Of a DNA stretch of 38,413 nucleotides, positions 22,998-31,542 are shown one piece after another. Position numbers and translations under genes: made by a program. The stretch spans positions 1-38,413 of the forward strand of contig JALRDA010000127.1 of NCBI GenBank assembly GCA_023257145.1, in the 5' to 3' direction. The notes beneath the pieces are model-generated. The model was not told the origin of the DNA, made no database searches, and worked only from the letters and a program-made list of their open reading frames with translations. This DNA is from Candidatus Saccharimonadia bacterium (GTDB taxonomy: Bacteria > Patescibacteriota > Saccharimonadia > Saccharimonadales > Saccharimonadaceae). The first letter of the stretch is position 1. The number at the start of each line of letters is the position of its first letter.

Positions 22998-23264
22998 TTA
23001 TTTGCCGTTTTTCTCACGGTGCATACAGCCGGGCCAGCAGCAGGGGCGGCGCATGCCTTCGATTAATTCTGTGTAGGTACGCTCGACTCGGCGCTCACGT
23101 GTCTCGATAAGTTTGGCTGACTCAACCCAACACAGCCATTCATTACGCGCCAGTGGCGTGATGTCATTCCAGGCGGCTGCCGCATCAGGATGGGCGACAA
23201 GCGTCTTTTTTAGGTCAGCAGGTAGTGTATGAACCGTACCGCTAAGGAGTGAAAGTGTCTTCAT
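22998..23264 (-). CDS. YdeI/OmdA-family small protein
   Basis: 88 aa. LPADLKKTLVAHPDAAAAWN and the helical WVESAKLIETRERRVERTY segment match the YdeI/OmpD-associated family, whose members often end in such a helical RRVxRT segment. A Cys-rich end PCCWPGCMHR follows. The function of the family is unclear. ATG 23264 is selected because a TATACT box (23279-23274) lies nine bases upstream; the longer frame begins upstream of that promoter. Confidence 0.65.
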   Translation of the reverse strand: MKTLSLLSGTVHTLPADLKKTLVAHPDAAAAWNDITPLARNEWLCWVESAKLIETRERRVERTYTELIEGMRRPCCWPGCMHREKNGK

Positions 23265-23273
23265 GATACATAT

Positions 23274-23279
23274 AGTATA
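23274..23279 (-). promoter_or_regulatory. -10 box of the YdeI-like gene
   Basis: Minus-strand TATACT lies nine bases before the ATG at 23264, so the leader is very short. Confidence 0.45.
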
Positions 23280-23391
23280 CCGCGTTCGCCGTCCGTGGTA
23301 TATGACTAATGTATGTGAGATAGCCAACGACCATCTCGGACGGTATTTTGTTATGATAGAGCTAGGACGTTATAACAAGCAAGGAGGATTT

Positions 23392-23844
23392 ATGGAGCAA
23401 AAAATCACACCGAATTTATGGTTCGATGGAAATGCACAGGAAGCGGTTGATTACTACGTGTCTGTTTTTCCAGACAGTAAGATCTCTGGTACGTCATATT
23501 ACCCTAGCGAAGGACTAGCTGATTTTCAGCAGCATCTAGCTGGTCAGCCACTAACGATTGATTTTGAACTAAGCGGCAATCGGTTTACTGTAATTAATGC
23601 CGACCCTGAGTTTAAATTTAATGAATCTATCTCTTTTGTTGTGACATGTAAAGATCAAGAAGAGATCGATTATTATTGGGAGAAACTTTCTCGCGTACCC
23701 GAGTCTGAGCAGTGCGGCTGGTGTAAAGATCAATTCGGCTTGAGTTGGCAAATTGTTCCGAAGGATATGGGGGCGCTTATGCAAAAGCCTGAAGCGTTTG
23801 CGCATATGATGCAGATGAAAAAGCTTGTGATCGCTGATTTCTAG
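23392..23844 (+). CDS. VOC-superfamily protein, PhnB-like
   Basis: 150 aa. KITPNLWFDGNAQEAVDYYVS at the start and SFVVTCKDQEEIDYYWEKLS plus FGLSWQIVPKDM later are typical of the PhnB-type glyoxalase/bleomycin-resistance fold. The substrate is unknown in this subfamily. AAGGAGG directly before ATG 23392 defines the start, although the frame is open further upstream. A strong terminator follows. Confidence 0.85.
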   Translation: MEQKITPNLWFDGNAQEAVDYYVSVFPDSKISGTSYYPSEGLADFQQHLAGQPLTIDFELSGNRFTVINADPEFKFNESISFVVTCKDQEEIDYYWEKLSRVPESEQCGWCKDQFGLSWQIVPKDMGALMQKPEAFAHMMQMKKLVIADF

Positions 23845-23858
23845 CACACAATTAGATT

Positions 23859-23897
23859 AAAAAAGAGTTGCTATATATTGTATAGCAACTCTTTTTT
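23859..23897 (+). terminator. perfect 17-bp terminator hairpin
   Basis: 23859-23875 pairs without mismatch with 23881-23897 around TATTG, ending in six T. The core stem is GAGTTGCTATA. Confidence 0.92.
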
Positions 23898-23903
23898 AAA
23901 AGG

Positions 23904-23911
23904 TGTATACT
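23904..23911 (+). promoter_or_regulatory. promoter of zwf
   Basis: TG-TATACT ends nine bases before ATG 23921. A second candidate TAAAAT overlaps it. The leader would be zero to three bases. Confidence 0.45.
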
Positions 23912-23920
23912 AAAATAAGT

Positions 23921-25201
23921 ATGAAAACGAAACTACTTATCTATGGCATCACTGGTGATCTTTCGACGCGCAAATTATTGCCAGCGCTCAAGCAAATTAT
24001 TGGCACTGGTGATTTTAATGATCTTTCAATCATCGGTGTCTCGCGCCGGGAAGTGGATGTTGATGCACTCCTTCAGTCATCACTGGGCGACACAAGTCTG
24101 AAGGATAAGGTTTCGATCTTTTCAATGGACCTTGCGAATGCTAATGATTATCAAAAACTAAAGGAGTATTTGGCGCTCGCGGATGACGAGCAGTTACTGG
24201 CATATCTGTCGGTTCCACCTCAAGCAGCGACAAGTATTGTTGATTTCATGGGTGCGGCGGGAATCAATACGCCAAACGTAAAGATTTTGTTTGAGAAGCC
24301 TTTTGGCGTCGACTTGGCCTCTGCTGAAGATGCTATCTCTCGTACAGCGCGCTATTATCATGAAGATCAGCTATATCGTATCGATCACTATCTGGCAAAA
24401 GAAATGGCACAAAACATTGTCGCATTTCGTGGTGGTAATGCACTGTTTAGTAACATATGGAATAATGTATTTATCGAAGGAATCGAGATTATTGCCACTG
24501 AAAAGATTGGTATCGAGGGGCGAGCTGATTTTTACGAGCAGACCGGCGCATTGCGCGATTTTGTTCAAGGGCATTTGATGCAACTACTGGCGCTGACACT
24601 TATGGATATTCCGCATGATTTCGAATGGTCAGAATTACCGCAGCTTCGCCTGCGTGCGCTTGAACAGCTGCAAATTGCTGATCCAGCAAAAACTATCAGA
24701 GCACAATACGAAGGCTATCAAGACGAAGCACAAAACCCTGGCAGTCTGACAGAGACGTTCGTATCGATCGAGCTGGCATCTAATCAGCCGCGATGGCAGG
24801 ATGTGCCAATACGGCTGGTGACGGGAAAAGCGCTTGATGTAAAGACCTCTGAAATACGCATTCACCTAAAGAAACTACACGAAGCCCAAAGCAACACGAT
24901 CGTCTTTCGTATTCAACCAAATGAAGGTATCGACATCGAGTTGTTCACGAAAAAACCAGGATACGACCGAGAGTTTGAAACGCGCCATCTTGATTTGATG
25001 CTGTCAAACGATGCGCACCTACCTGATGCCTACGAGCAGGTGATCGTCGATGCAATTCGTAGCCATAAGAATCTCTTTACGAGTAGCGACGAAATTCTTC
25101 GTAGCTGGCAAGTTGTAAAGCCAATTCAAGATGCATGGAAAATGGACAATCAGCCGCTACGCCAGTACACACCGCAATCGCGGATCGAAGAGATTATTTA
25201 A
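23921..25201 (+). CDS. zwf: glucose-6-phosphate 1-dehydrogenase
   Basis: First enzyme of the oxidative pentose phosphate route, making NADPH. 426 aa. The N-terminal nucleotide-binding GITGDLSTRKLLPAL, the substrate motif RIDHYLAKE with catalytic Lys (about 153-161), and the TGALRDFVQGHLMQLLAL helix are all typical. It is somewhat shorter than common forms (about 450-500 aa). A GTG at 23903 would overlap the promoter, so ATG 23921 is used. The stop overlaps the stop of the convergent pilin gene by four bases, with no terminator between. NADPH made here could feed NrdA reduction and MsrB. Confidence 0.93.
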   Translation: MKTKLLIYGITGDLSTRKLLPALKQIIGTGDFNDLSIIGVSRREVDVDALLQSSLGDTSLKDKVSIFSMDLANANDYQKLKEYLALADDEQLLAYLSVPPQAATSIVDFMGAAGINTPNVKILFEKPFGVDLASAEDAISRTARYYHEDQLYRIDHYLAKEMAQNIVAFRGGNALFSNIWNNVFIEGIEIIATEKIGIEGRADFYEQTGALRDFVQGHLMQLLALTLMDIPHDFEWSELPQLRLRALEQLQIADPAKTIRAQYEGYQDEAQNPGSLTETFVSIELASNQPRWQDVPIRLVTGKALDVKTSEIRIHLKKLHEAQSNTIVFRIQPNEGIDIELFTKKPGYDREFETRHLDLMLSNDAHLPDAYEQVIVDAIRSHKNLFTSSDEILRSWQVVKPIQDAWKMDNQPLRQYTPQSRIEEII

Positions 25202-25719
25202 CACGCAGCTGATGTGCGAGGGATATAGCGGTACGGCGAATAAGCGGCCGTGCCATTGCCGGTGAATGTTGCAATTTGATCCTGCGAGCAGGATTCTCCC
25301 TCATTTTCATCGAGGATGTACGGATTACCTCGTGCGTCACCCGATTTTAAGCTATCTAGATTCATGCCAGCAGCAGTGCCGATCTTGGTAAGGTTATCGT
25401 AGTAGCGCGTCCAACAGAGATGTGTTTTTGCAAGATCTCTCGGCTCGACATTGCCCGGGTTTCCTGATGACACTGCGCAGCCGCCAGCAGACCAAGTGCT
25501 GCCGGTAATGTCTTTCAAGACCTTGTCGTCATTAATGCGGGCGGCGTGAATCGCTTTAGCGTACAGGGCGGTGTCACTGTCCTTTTTGGCGGTTTTTGCT
25601 CTGTCTTGTATGCCGTTATAGGCAACGATAGTAATCGCGGCTAAAATGCCAATCACCACAATAACGATGAGTAGTTCGACAATGGTAAATCCGGTAGAAT
25701 GTGAGTGAGTTTTGGTCAT
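25198..25719 (-). CDS. type IV pilin-like protein 2
   Basis: 173 aa. MTKTHSHSTG is followed by the cleavage site G/FTIVELLIVIVVIGILAAIT and a helix ending in AYNGIQDRAKTAKK. The head domain has Cys residues near the middle (GGCAVSS, HLCW) and end (ESCSQ, final Cys). The start is set at ATG 25719, giving a leader of ten residues like pilin 1; the longer frame would add an unlikely extra hydrophobic segment. Codons of the shared N-terminal part differ from pilin 1 at many synonymous sites, so the duplication is old. Confidence 0.88.
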   Translation of the reverse strand: MTKTHSHSTGFTIVELLIVIVVIGILAAITIVAYNGIQDRAKTAKKDSDTALYAKAIHAARINDDKVLKDITGSTWSAGGCAVSSGNPGNVEPRDLAKTHLCWTRYYDNLTKIGTAAGMNLDSLKSGDARGNPYILDENEGESCSQDQIATFTGNGTAAYSPYRYIPRTSAAC

Positions 25720-25800
25720 AATTTTGCTGGATATAATTGGTTTGACTATAGCAAAGAGTAGCCATAACCGCAATTAATTACTCGGCTCAAAGCTCGGGAC

Positions 25801-25816
25801 TGTTTACATATAGCGT
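25801..25816. promoter_or_regulatory. NrdR-like box A upstream of pyrG
   Basis: TGTTTACATATAGCGT, followed by AGTGCAA. It shares CATATAGCGTAGT with the second copy, as near-direct repeats 33 bases apart. Confidence 0.5.
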
Positions 25817-25833
25817 AGTGCAAATATCACAAC

Positions 25834-25849
25834 ATACTATATATAGCGT
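25834..25849. promoter_or_regulatory. NrdR-like box B upstream of pyrG
   Basis: ATACTATATATAGCGT is almost the same as nrd box 2. It lies three helical turns from box A and covers the -35 region of the pyrG promoter. Confidence 0.6.
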
Positions 25850-25864
25850 AGTCCAATGAATTGA

Positions 25865-25873
25865 TGCTACAAT
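25865..25873 (+). promoter_or_regulatory. extended -10 promoter of pyrG
   Basis: TGC-TACAAT with no -35 match. The mRNA would begin near 25880 with GGAGGTGA as the ribosome site before ATG 25901. Confidence 0.6.
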
Positions 25874-25900
25874 AAAATCCCATGGAGGTGACAAGCTAAT

Positions 25901-27490
25901 ATGGGTAAAACACAAAAATATATCTTTGTAACTGGGGGTGTACTTTCCGGGGTAGGGAAAGGCATTACGGCCGCAAGTATCGGTGCGGTATTGCAGGCAA
26001 AAGGTGCAACTGTGTCAATTCAAAAATGTGATCCGTATCTCAATGTTGATGCGGGTCTTTTAAATCCCGCGGAACACGGTGAGTGTTTTGTCACCAAAGA
26101 CGGCGCCGAGACAGATCTCGATTTGGGTCACTACGAACGATTCTTAGACATCGAACTGACACAGAAGTCTGCAACGCTGGCAGGGCGATTATTATCTGAA
26201 CTAATTATGGATGAGCGTGCTGGCAAGTTTGGTGGCAAGACTGTGCAGCTTGTACCGCATTTGACGCAGTCGATTCAGCGGGCAATTGAAGATGCCGCTG
26301 AAGGCAGTGATATTCATATTGTCGAGATTGGTGGAACAGTCGGTGACTATGAGGGCCTGAGCTTTATCGAGGCAATTCGCGAACTTGGACAGAAAGTTGG
26401 TCGAGCAAATTGTTTGTTCGTGCATGTGGTATATGTGCCGTTCATTAGCACGAGTAAAGAATTCAAGTCAAAACCAGCCCAAAATGCCCTTAATGATCTG
26501 CGTGGATTTGGTATTGTGCCTGATAGCGTGATTGTCCGGACTGATCTGCCTGCACCAGCAAATATTGCCAGTAAAATCAGTCTCTTTGGTGGCGTACCGC
26601 TTGAAGCGGTATTGATGCAGCCGAACGTTGATACGGTATTTCGTATTCCGGAAACTATCGCCAAAAGTGGACTGCATACATTATTGACGCAGTTTTCCGG
26701 CTTGTCCGCCGAACCAAATCTTGCGAAGTGGAAAAAGATTATCGCCGCCCAAAATAAGCTACCGGAAACAATCATTCGTGTTGGACTAGTGGCCAAATAC
26801 ATGGATAACGAAGACACCTACATCTCCGTTCTTGAAGCCATCAAAGCCGCAGCCTGGCAGCAAAAAGTGGGTGTGGATATCGTGTGGATTAATGCGGAAG
26901 CAGCCACCAAAGCAGATTTTGAAAGTGTCGATGCAATTTTGGTGCCAGGTGGCTTTGGCGCGCGCGGCGTCGAGGGGAAGATTGCTGCTGCTCGCTACGC
27001 GCTTGAAAATAATGTGCCATACCTGGGGATCTGTTTGGGGCTACAGGTGGCGGTGATCGCTGCAGCGCGAAAGGCTGGCCTCACTGATGCAAACAGCAGC
27101 GAATTTGATCCGAAAACGATGCGTAACGTTGTGTACATTATGGAAGGGCAGCAGGGCAAGGAGTCGACTGGCGGTACGCTTCGTCTGGGTGATTATCCGG
27201 CGATTCTCACGCCAAAGTCTGTGCTTGCTAAGACATATAAAGCAACAACCGCCATCGAGCGACATCGCCACCGCTACGAAGTAAATCAAGCATTCAAAGA
27301 AGACATCATTAAGGGTGGTCTTGCGATCACTGGTACGTCGCCTGATGGAAAGTTAGTGGAATTTGTCGAAGCACCCCTGAACAATTATTTTGTCGCCACG
27401 CAGGCGCACCCCGAATTCAAAAGCCGACCGTCACGGGCGCATCCTCTGTTTGTTGGGCTAATCAAGCAAGCTTTTATTGACAAAAAGTAG
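25901..27490 (+). CDS. pyrG: CTP synthase
   Basis: Makes CTP from UTP with glutamine nitrogen and ATP in the cytoplasm. 529 aa: the synthetase domain begins YIFVTGGVLSGVGKGI and contains CDPYLNVDAG and GGTVGDYE. The class I glutamine amidotransferase domain carries VPGGFG and the nucleophile Cys in GICLGLQ (about residue 378), with the later His/Glu in AHPEFKSRP. GGAGGTGA precedes the ATG. The promoter holds paired boxes like those of nrdA, implying joint control of CTP and deoxynucleotide supply. Confidence 0.97.
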   Translation: MGKTQKYIFVTGGVLSGVGKGITAASIGAVLQAKGATVSIQKCDPYLNVDAGLLNPAEHGECFVTKDGAETDLDLGHYERFLDIELTQKSATLAGRLLSELIMDERAGKFGGKTVQLVPHLTQSIQRAIEDAAEGSDIHIVEIGGTVGDYEGLSFIEAIRELGQKVGRANCLFVHVVYVPFISTSKEFKSKPAQNALNDLRGFGIVPDSVIVRTDLPAPANIASKISLFGGVPLEAVLMQPNVDTVFRIPETIAKSGLHTLLTQFSGLSAEPNLAKWKKIIAAQNKLPETIIRVGLVAKYMDNEDTYISVLEAIKAAAWQQKVGVDIVWINAEAATKADFESVDAILVPGGFGARGVEGKIAAARYALENNVPYLGICLGLQVAVIAAARKAGLTDANSSEFDPKTMRNVVYIMEGQQGKESTGGTLRLGDYPAILTPKSVLAKTYKATTAIERHRHRYEVNQAFKEDIIKGGLAITGTSPDGKLVEFVEAPLNNYFVATQAHPEFKSRPSRAHPLFVGLIKQAFIDKK

Positions 27491-27538
27491 CAAAAGTGCT
27501 AATGTTAATACAAAGGAAATAATAAAACAAACAAACAT

Positions 27539-27694
27539 ATGGCCGAAGAAAAACTAGATACAGTAACACCGACAAGCGACGACCTCAGCGTCTTGCGTGT
27601 TTTGCTTCATACTATCAAAGGAATTAGCCCGATTTCGACAACCGATGGCTATTTGCCCGTCGACACCGTCGACGACGTGCTGACGGATAATTAA
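27539..27694 (+). CDS. 51-aa acidic hypothetical protein
   Basis: ATG 27539 to TAA 27692. The protein is acidic, with a central helix (SDDLSVLRVLLHTIKGIS) and a C-terminal VDTVDDVLTDN. It lies between pyrG and argS, and upstream there is TGC-TAATGT, the same -10 type seen before the 1277 gene. AAAGGA lies too far upstream (about 20 bases) to be a good ribosome site. The pattern of a short conserved-looking helix suggests a real gene, but the evidence is modest. Confidence 0.55.
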   Translation: MAEEKLDTVTPTSDDLSVLRVLLHTIKGISPISTTDGYLPVDTVDDVLTDN

Positions 27695-27711
27695 GAGCTA
27701 TTCCCCTTATT

Positions 27712-27720
27712 TGCTATACT
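27712..27720 (+). promoter_or_regulatory. extended -10, leaderless argS
   Basis: TGC-TATACT ends seven bases before ATG 27728. No ribosome site is present. Confidence 0.65.
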
Positions 27721-27727
27721 GATAGTA

Positions 27728-29392
27728 ATGGAAGATAAAGTTTCTCAACTTGTTAAAGCGCTTTTTGACGTTGATGTCAGTGTTGTTTTAACGCGCCCTG
27801 ATCCGCAGTTTGGTGACTATGCCACCAATGTCGCAATGCAGCTGGCAAAGCCACTTGGTAAAAATCCGCGTGAAATCGCCGAGCAAATCGCCGAAAGTCT
27901 TCGCGAGAACGAGGATTTTTCAGAGGTATCTATCGCTGGCCCTGGATTTATTAATATCCGTCTTGCGGATGCGGCGTTGCTTGCCTTGACGCATAACAAC
28001 CCGCGACCACTATACGAGGGCCGTAATATCGTATTTGAATACAGCTGCCCAAATGCCTTTAAGGAGCTGCATACCGGCCATCTATACCAGACGGTTTTTG
28101 GTGATATCGCATCGCGACTCATGTTAGTTGGCGGTGCAAATCTCCAGCGTACAAGTTTTGGCGGGGATGTTGGACTACATGTTGCGAAGTGTCTATGGGG
28201 AATGGTAGCCGAACTTCAGGGTGAGTATCCTGAAAAGCTCGATACGGTAGTTGCGGCTGATGCATTTGCGCGCTCTCGCTGGATTAGTAGCTGCTACGTG
28301 CGCGGCGCGAAAGCATACGAAGACGACGCCAAGACAAAGACTGATATTGATGAGCTCAATAAGACAATCTACGGATTCCATGCTAGTGACGATCATTCGT
28401 CACCGCTTGCGCAGATGTACTGGACGACGCGCCAGTGGAGTTTTGATTATTTCGATGCGTTCTATAAATTGATTGATGTCGAAACAATGCGCTACTATCC
28501 CGAGAGTCAGACGGCACCGGTTGGTATGGAAGTGGTGAAGGCGCAACTGGAAAAAGGACTACTGAAAGAGTCTGATGGTGCAATTGTATTTGAAGGTGAT
28601 GAATCGAAACATCTACATACGCGCGTTTTTGTTACTTCAAAGGGGCTACCGACATACGAAACAAAAGACATTGGCGTCATTTGGATGGAAAAGCAGGACT
28701 ATAATTTTGAGCATCGCTATTTGCTGACAGGTAACGACCAAAAGGAGTACATGCGTGTTGTATATGCGGCGGCAGAGGCGTTTCGGCCTGAACTTGCCGG
28801 TACGATGACCCATCTAACAAACGGGACAGTGAAGTTTGCCGATGGCAAAAAAATGAGCTCTCGCCTTGGTAACGTCACCCGCGCGCTTGATGTGATTGAT
28901 ATCGTCCGCGAAAAAGTCGGAGAGTTGGTTGAAGATAAAACTTTGATTGATCAAATTACGCTTGGAGCAATTAAATATGCATTTGCCCGCTATAAACTAG
29001 GTGGCGATATTGCATTTGATATTGAAGAAACAGTGAGCCTTCAAGGTAACTCGGGTCCGTATCTGCAGTATGCACACGCACGCGCCCGCCGCATCCTTGA
29101 GAAGGTTGATTCGTACGGGGCGCCAAGCGTTATCTACGACGAAGACCGAGTACTGGTGCGCAAACTAGGTGAGTACGCCGAAGTGTTAGAGCAATCCATC
29201 CGCACACTGGAACCGCATCATATCTGCAACTATCTATTTGAGCTTGCCCAGGAATTTAATCGCTACTATGAAAAAAATCAGGTTGCCGGCAACGAGCGTG
29301 AGTCTCACCGCGCGGGTATCGTTGCACTCTACACCGATACGCTAGCGGCCGGCCTTTCAATCCTTGGTATTGACGCCCCAGAGAAAATGTAA
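27728..29392 (+). CDS. argS: arginyl-tRNA synthetase
   Basis: Class I synthetase charging tRNA-Arg. 554 aa: an N-terminal additional domain (1 to about 85), the HIGH-type motif as HTGH (115-118) after SCPNAFKEL, the KMSKS-type motif KMSSRLGN (about 375-382) and a C-terminal anticodon-binding helical domain ending with the family-like FNRYYEKNQV and ERESHRAGI. The HTGH form is a mild variant. Its TAA overlaps the ATG of the next membrane protein by one base, so the two are coupled. Confidence 0.95.
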   Translation: MEDKVSQLVKALFDVDVSVVLTRPDPQFGDYATNVAMQLAKPLGKNPREIAEQIAESLRENEDFSEVSIAGPGFINIRLADAALLALTHNNPRPLYEGRNIVFEYSCPNAFKELHTGHLYQTVFGDIASRLMLVGGANLQRTSFGGDVGLHVAKCLWGMVAELQGEYPEKLDTVVAADAFARSRWISSCYVRGAKAYEDDAKTKTDIDELNKTIYGFHASDDHSSPLAQMYWTTRQWSFDYFDAFYKLIDVETMRYYPESQTAPVGMEVVKAQLEKGLLKESDGAIVFEGDESKHLHTRVFVTSKGLPTYETKDIGVIWMEKQDYNFEHRYLLTGNDQKEYMRVVYAAAEAFRPELAGTMTHLTNGTVKFADGKKMSSRLGNVTRALDVIDIVREKVGELVEDKTLIDQITLGAIKYAFARYKLGGDIAFDIEETVSLQGNSGPYLQYAHARARRILEKVDSYGAPSVIYDEDRVLVRKLGEYAEVLEQSIRTLEPHHICNYLFELAQEFNRYYEKNQVAGNERESHRAGIVALYTDTLAAGLSILGIDAPEKM

Positions 29393-30030
29393 TGTATAAA
29401 CAGCCGAATGACTTCGGTTCTATACGTCGTCACGTGTGGACGTTGCCGTTTACGGCAATGATCTTTGCCGGTATATTTTTATCGACAATCCGCGGCGACA
29501 TGGGGCATGTGGCGATTTGTATTTTTTTGGTGATTGCGAGTTTGTTGCCGCTGGTAATCGAGCGAATCTGGCGGGTGCGTCTGCCGACATTTATTCAGGT
29601 CGCATACGTGGCATTTCTCTTTCTATCGATGTTTAGCGGCGAGGTACTAGGGATGTATAGTCGGTTTTATCCATGGGACGACATGATGCATTTTATTTCT
29701 GGGTTGTTTGTTGGGTTTGGCGCGATGTTGTGGCTAATTAGTATTTACGACCGCGAAAAAGTAGTGGTCGCCCCATGGGTTATGGGGTTGAGCGTTTTTT
29801 GCATTGGAGCGACGATCGCAGTCTTGTGGGAAGTAGTTGAGTTTTCGAGTGATCAACTGTTTGGTACCTTTACGCAGCGACAAGATTTGTTCGATACAAT
29901 GACTGATTTGATATACGGGACGGGTAGCGCACTTATCATTGCGTTACTTTTAAGTCGTGCCTTGGGGGGTAAGTACAGTTTTGGCATGGATCGTATCATT
30001 TCGTATTATCGACGATTAAATCGTGACTAA
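29392..30030 (+). CDS. multi-span membrane protein, YjdF/DUF2238-like
   Basis: 212 aa with about six hydrophobic segments. Conserved-looking polar residues sit inside or beside membrane helices: YPWDDMMHFISGL, LWEVVEFSSDQLFG and DTMTDLIYGTGSAL. These resemble the WDD-H, E-x-x-E and D-x-x-x-D signature of the YjdF/DUF2238 family, of unknown function. Its ATG shares a base with the argS stop (TAATG). Confidence 0.7.
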   Translation: MYKQPNDFGSIRRHVWTLPFTAMIFAGIFLSTIRGDMGHVAICIFLVIASLLPLVIERIWRVRLPTFIQVAYVAFLFLSMFSGEVLGMYSRFYPWDDMMHFISGLFVGFGAMLWLISIYDREKVVVAPWVMGLSVFCIGATIAVLWEVVEFSSDQLFGTFTQRQDLFDTMTDLIYGTGSALIIALLLSRALGGKYSFGMDRIISYYRRLNRD

Positions 30031-30043
30031 ACTCTTTTTGGTG

Positions 30044-30060
30044 TATACTTTTGGTATAAA
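30044..30060 (+). promoter_or_regulatory. candidate -10 boxes for mscL
   Basis: TATACT (30044-30049) and TGG-TATAAA (30052-30060) lie before AAAGGG and ATG 30075. No -35 is clear, and which box is used is unknown. Confidence 0.4.
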
Positions 30061-30074
30061 AAGAAAGGGCTAGT

Positions 30075-30488
30075 ATGAAAGATAAAGCAGTCAAGAGTGT
30101 AAAGCAGGAAAAACCAACGCGAATTCAAACCGTGGCCGCAACGGCGGGTGCGGTGAAGGGGCATGGTTTAGGGTTTATGACCTTTGTGCGTGAACAGGGT
30201 GTTGTTGGCCTAGCGGTTGGTCTTGCTATTGGTACCGCTGCAGGCGCATCTGTAAAGCAAATCGTTGACGGGCTGATTAACCCAATCGTTGGGTTTTTGA
30301 TCGGTGGTGTCGAACTGAACAAACTGAGTTGGGTCGTGGTACCGGCTAATGCCCAAGGCAAAGGTGGGCTCGAGTTGGACTGGGGTGCAGTATTGTCGTC
30401 ACTGATCACACTGCTTGCAACCGCTCTAGTTATCTACTGGCTGATTCATGTTGCTAAACTTGATCGTCTTGATAAAAAGAAACAGTAA
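30075..30488 (+). CDS. mscL: large-conductance mechanosensitive channel
   Basis: A pore that opens under membrane tension to release solutes on osmotic downshock. 137 aa with two membrane helices: VGLAVGLAIGTAAGASVKQI leading to DGLINPIVGFLIGG, then LLATALVIYWLIHV. The gate-helix glycine pattern is typical. The N-terminus carries an extra Lys-rich stretch of about 30 residues before the usual amphipathic helix (FMTFVREQG), and the C-terminal bundle is reduced to a short charged end. Confidence 0.92.
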   Translation: MKDKAVKSVKQEKPTRIQTVAATAGAVKGHGLGFMTFVREQGVVGLAVGLAIGTAAGASVKQIVDGLINPIVGFLIGGVELNKLSWVVVPANAQGKGGLELDWGAVLSSLITLLATALVIYWLIHVAKLDRLDKKKQ

Positions 30489-30520
30489 GATACCTTACAT
30501 ACGGATCTAGTAGCCGGCGG

Positions 30521-30526
30521 TATAAT
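30521..30526 (+). promoter_or_regulatory. -10 box, leaderless msrB
   Basis: TATAAT ends six bases before ATG 30533. No ribosome site is present. Confidence 0.6.
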
Positions 30527-30532
30527 AGTTAC

Positions 30533-30934
30533 ATGAGTAAAGTGACTATGACAGATGCGGAGTGGCGAGCGAGGTTAACTCCTGAGCAGTATGATGTGCT
30601 GCGCAATAAAGGTACGGAGCGTCCGTTTAGTGGTGAATATGACAGTACATTCGACCCTGGGTCGTATAGTTGTGCTGCCTGCGGAACAGCGCTATTTTCT
30701 AGCCAAACAAAATTTGACGCCCGCTGCGGGTGGCCGAGCTTTTATGATGCCTTGCCAGGAACAGTCGATCTTCATAATGACGACAGCTTAGGTATGGTTC
30801 GTACCGAAGTGACCTGTGCGACCTGTGGCGGGCATCTTGGTCATGTGTTCGAGGGGGAAGGGCTGGGTGTGCCAACCGACCAGCGTTACTGTATTAATTC
30901 GCTTAGCCTGCAATTCGAACCTGACACGAAATAG
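30533..30934 (+). CDS. msrB: peptide-methionine (R)-S-oxide reductase
   Basis: Repairs oxidised methionine in proteins. 133 aa of the usual single domain: the zinc-binding pairs CAAC and CATC, the fold segments GWPSFYDALPG and GGHLGHVF, and the catalytic Cys in RYCINSLSL near the C-terminus. No signal peptide, so cytoplasmic. Confidence 0.96.
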   Translation: MSKVTMTDAEWRARLTPEQYDVLRNKGTERPFSGEYDSTFDPGSYSCAACGTALFSSQTKFDARCGWPSFYDALPGTVDLHNDDSLGMVRTEVTCATCGGHLGHVFEGEGLGVPTDQRYCINSLSLQFEPDTK

Positions 30935-30965
30935 GTTGTCGGGCGACGAATAGGGGCAAACTTGG

Positions 30966-30971
30966 TATACT
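30966..30971 (+). promoter_or_regulatory. -10 box, leaderless orn
   Basis: TATACT preceded by TGG (extended -10) ends seven bases before ATG 30979. Confidence 0.6.
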
Positions 30972-30978
30972 GTAGGGT

Positions 30979-31542
30979 ATGGATAAAAAACTTGCCAACG
31001 CGCGGACAGATCGGATTCTTTGGGTCGATCTAGAAATGACCGGGCTAGACCCAATTGAAGACCGCATCTTGGAAGTAGCGGCTATTGTGACTGACTGGAA
31101 ATTTGAGGAGCTTGCAACCTATGAAGGGGTTGTGAAAGTCGGGCCACGATTAATGGAACGCCGAATGGATGTCGGCAAAGCTTTTTGGGATGCAAACCCT
31201 GAAGCTCGTGATGGGCTGATTGCGCAAAATCTTGAAAAAGGACGCTCTGGTCGAATAATTGAAAATGAACTACTCGCCTTTATCGATGAGCATTTTGAAG
31301 CAGGCCTACCGGTCTTACTGGCCGGTAACTCAATCCATCAGGATCGCCGATTTATTGCTAATGAATGGCATCGTCTAGACGCGCGTCTTCATTACCGCAT
31401 GCTCGATGTGACGGCATGGAAAGTTGTTTTCGAAGGCAAGTTCAAAAAGAAATTTGCCAAGCCGGAAGAACACCGTGCGCTTGGTGATATTCGCGGTAGT
31501 ATTATGGAACTTCAATATTATTTAGCAAAGGTAAAAGTATGA
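30979..31542 (+). CDS. orn: oligoribonuclease
   Basis: Degrades 2-5 nt RNA fragments to mononucleotides, the last step of RNA decay. 187 aa in the DEDDh exonuclease family: LWVDLEMTGLDP carries the first Asp and Glu, GNSIHQDRRFI the next Asp, and EEHRALGDIRGSI the final His and Asp. All catalytic residues are present. Its stop overlaps the start of the YjbR gene (ATGA). Confidence 0.96.
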   Translation: MDKKLANARTDRILWVDLEMTGLDPIEDRILEVAAIVTDWKFEELATYEGVVKVGPRLMERRMDVGKAFWDANPEARDGLIAQNLEKGRSGRIIENELLAFIDEHFEAGLPVLLAGNSIHQDRRFIANEWHRLDARLHYRMLDVTAWKVVFEGKFKKKFAKPEEHRALGDIRGSIMELQYYLAKVKV

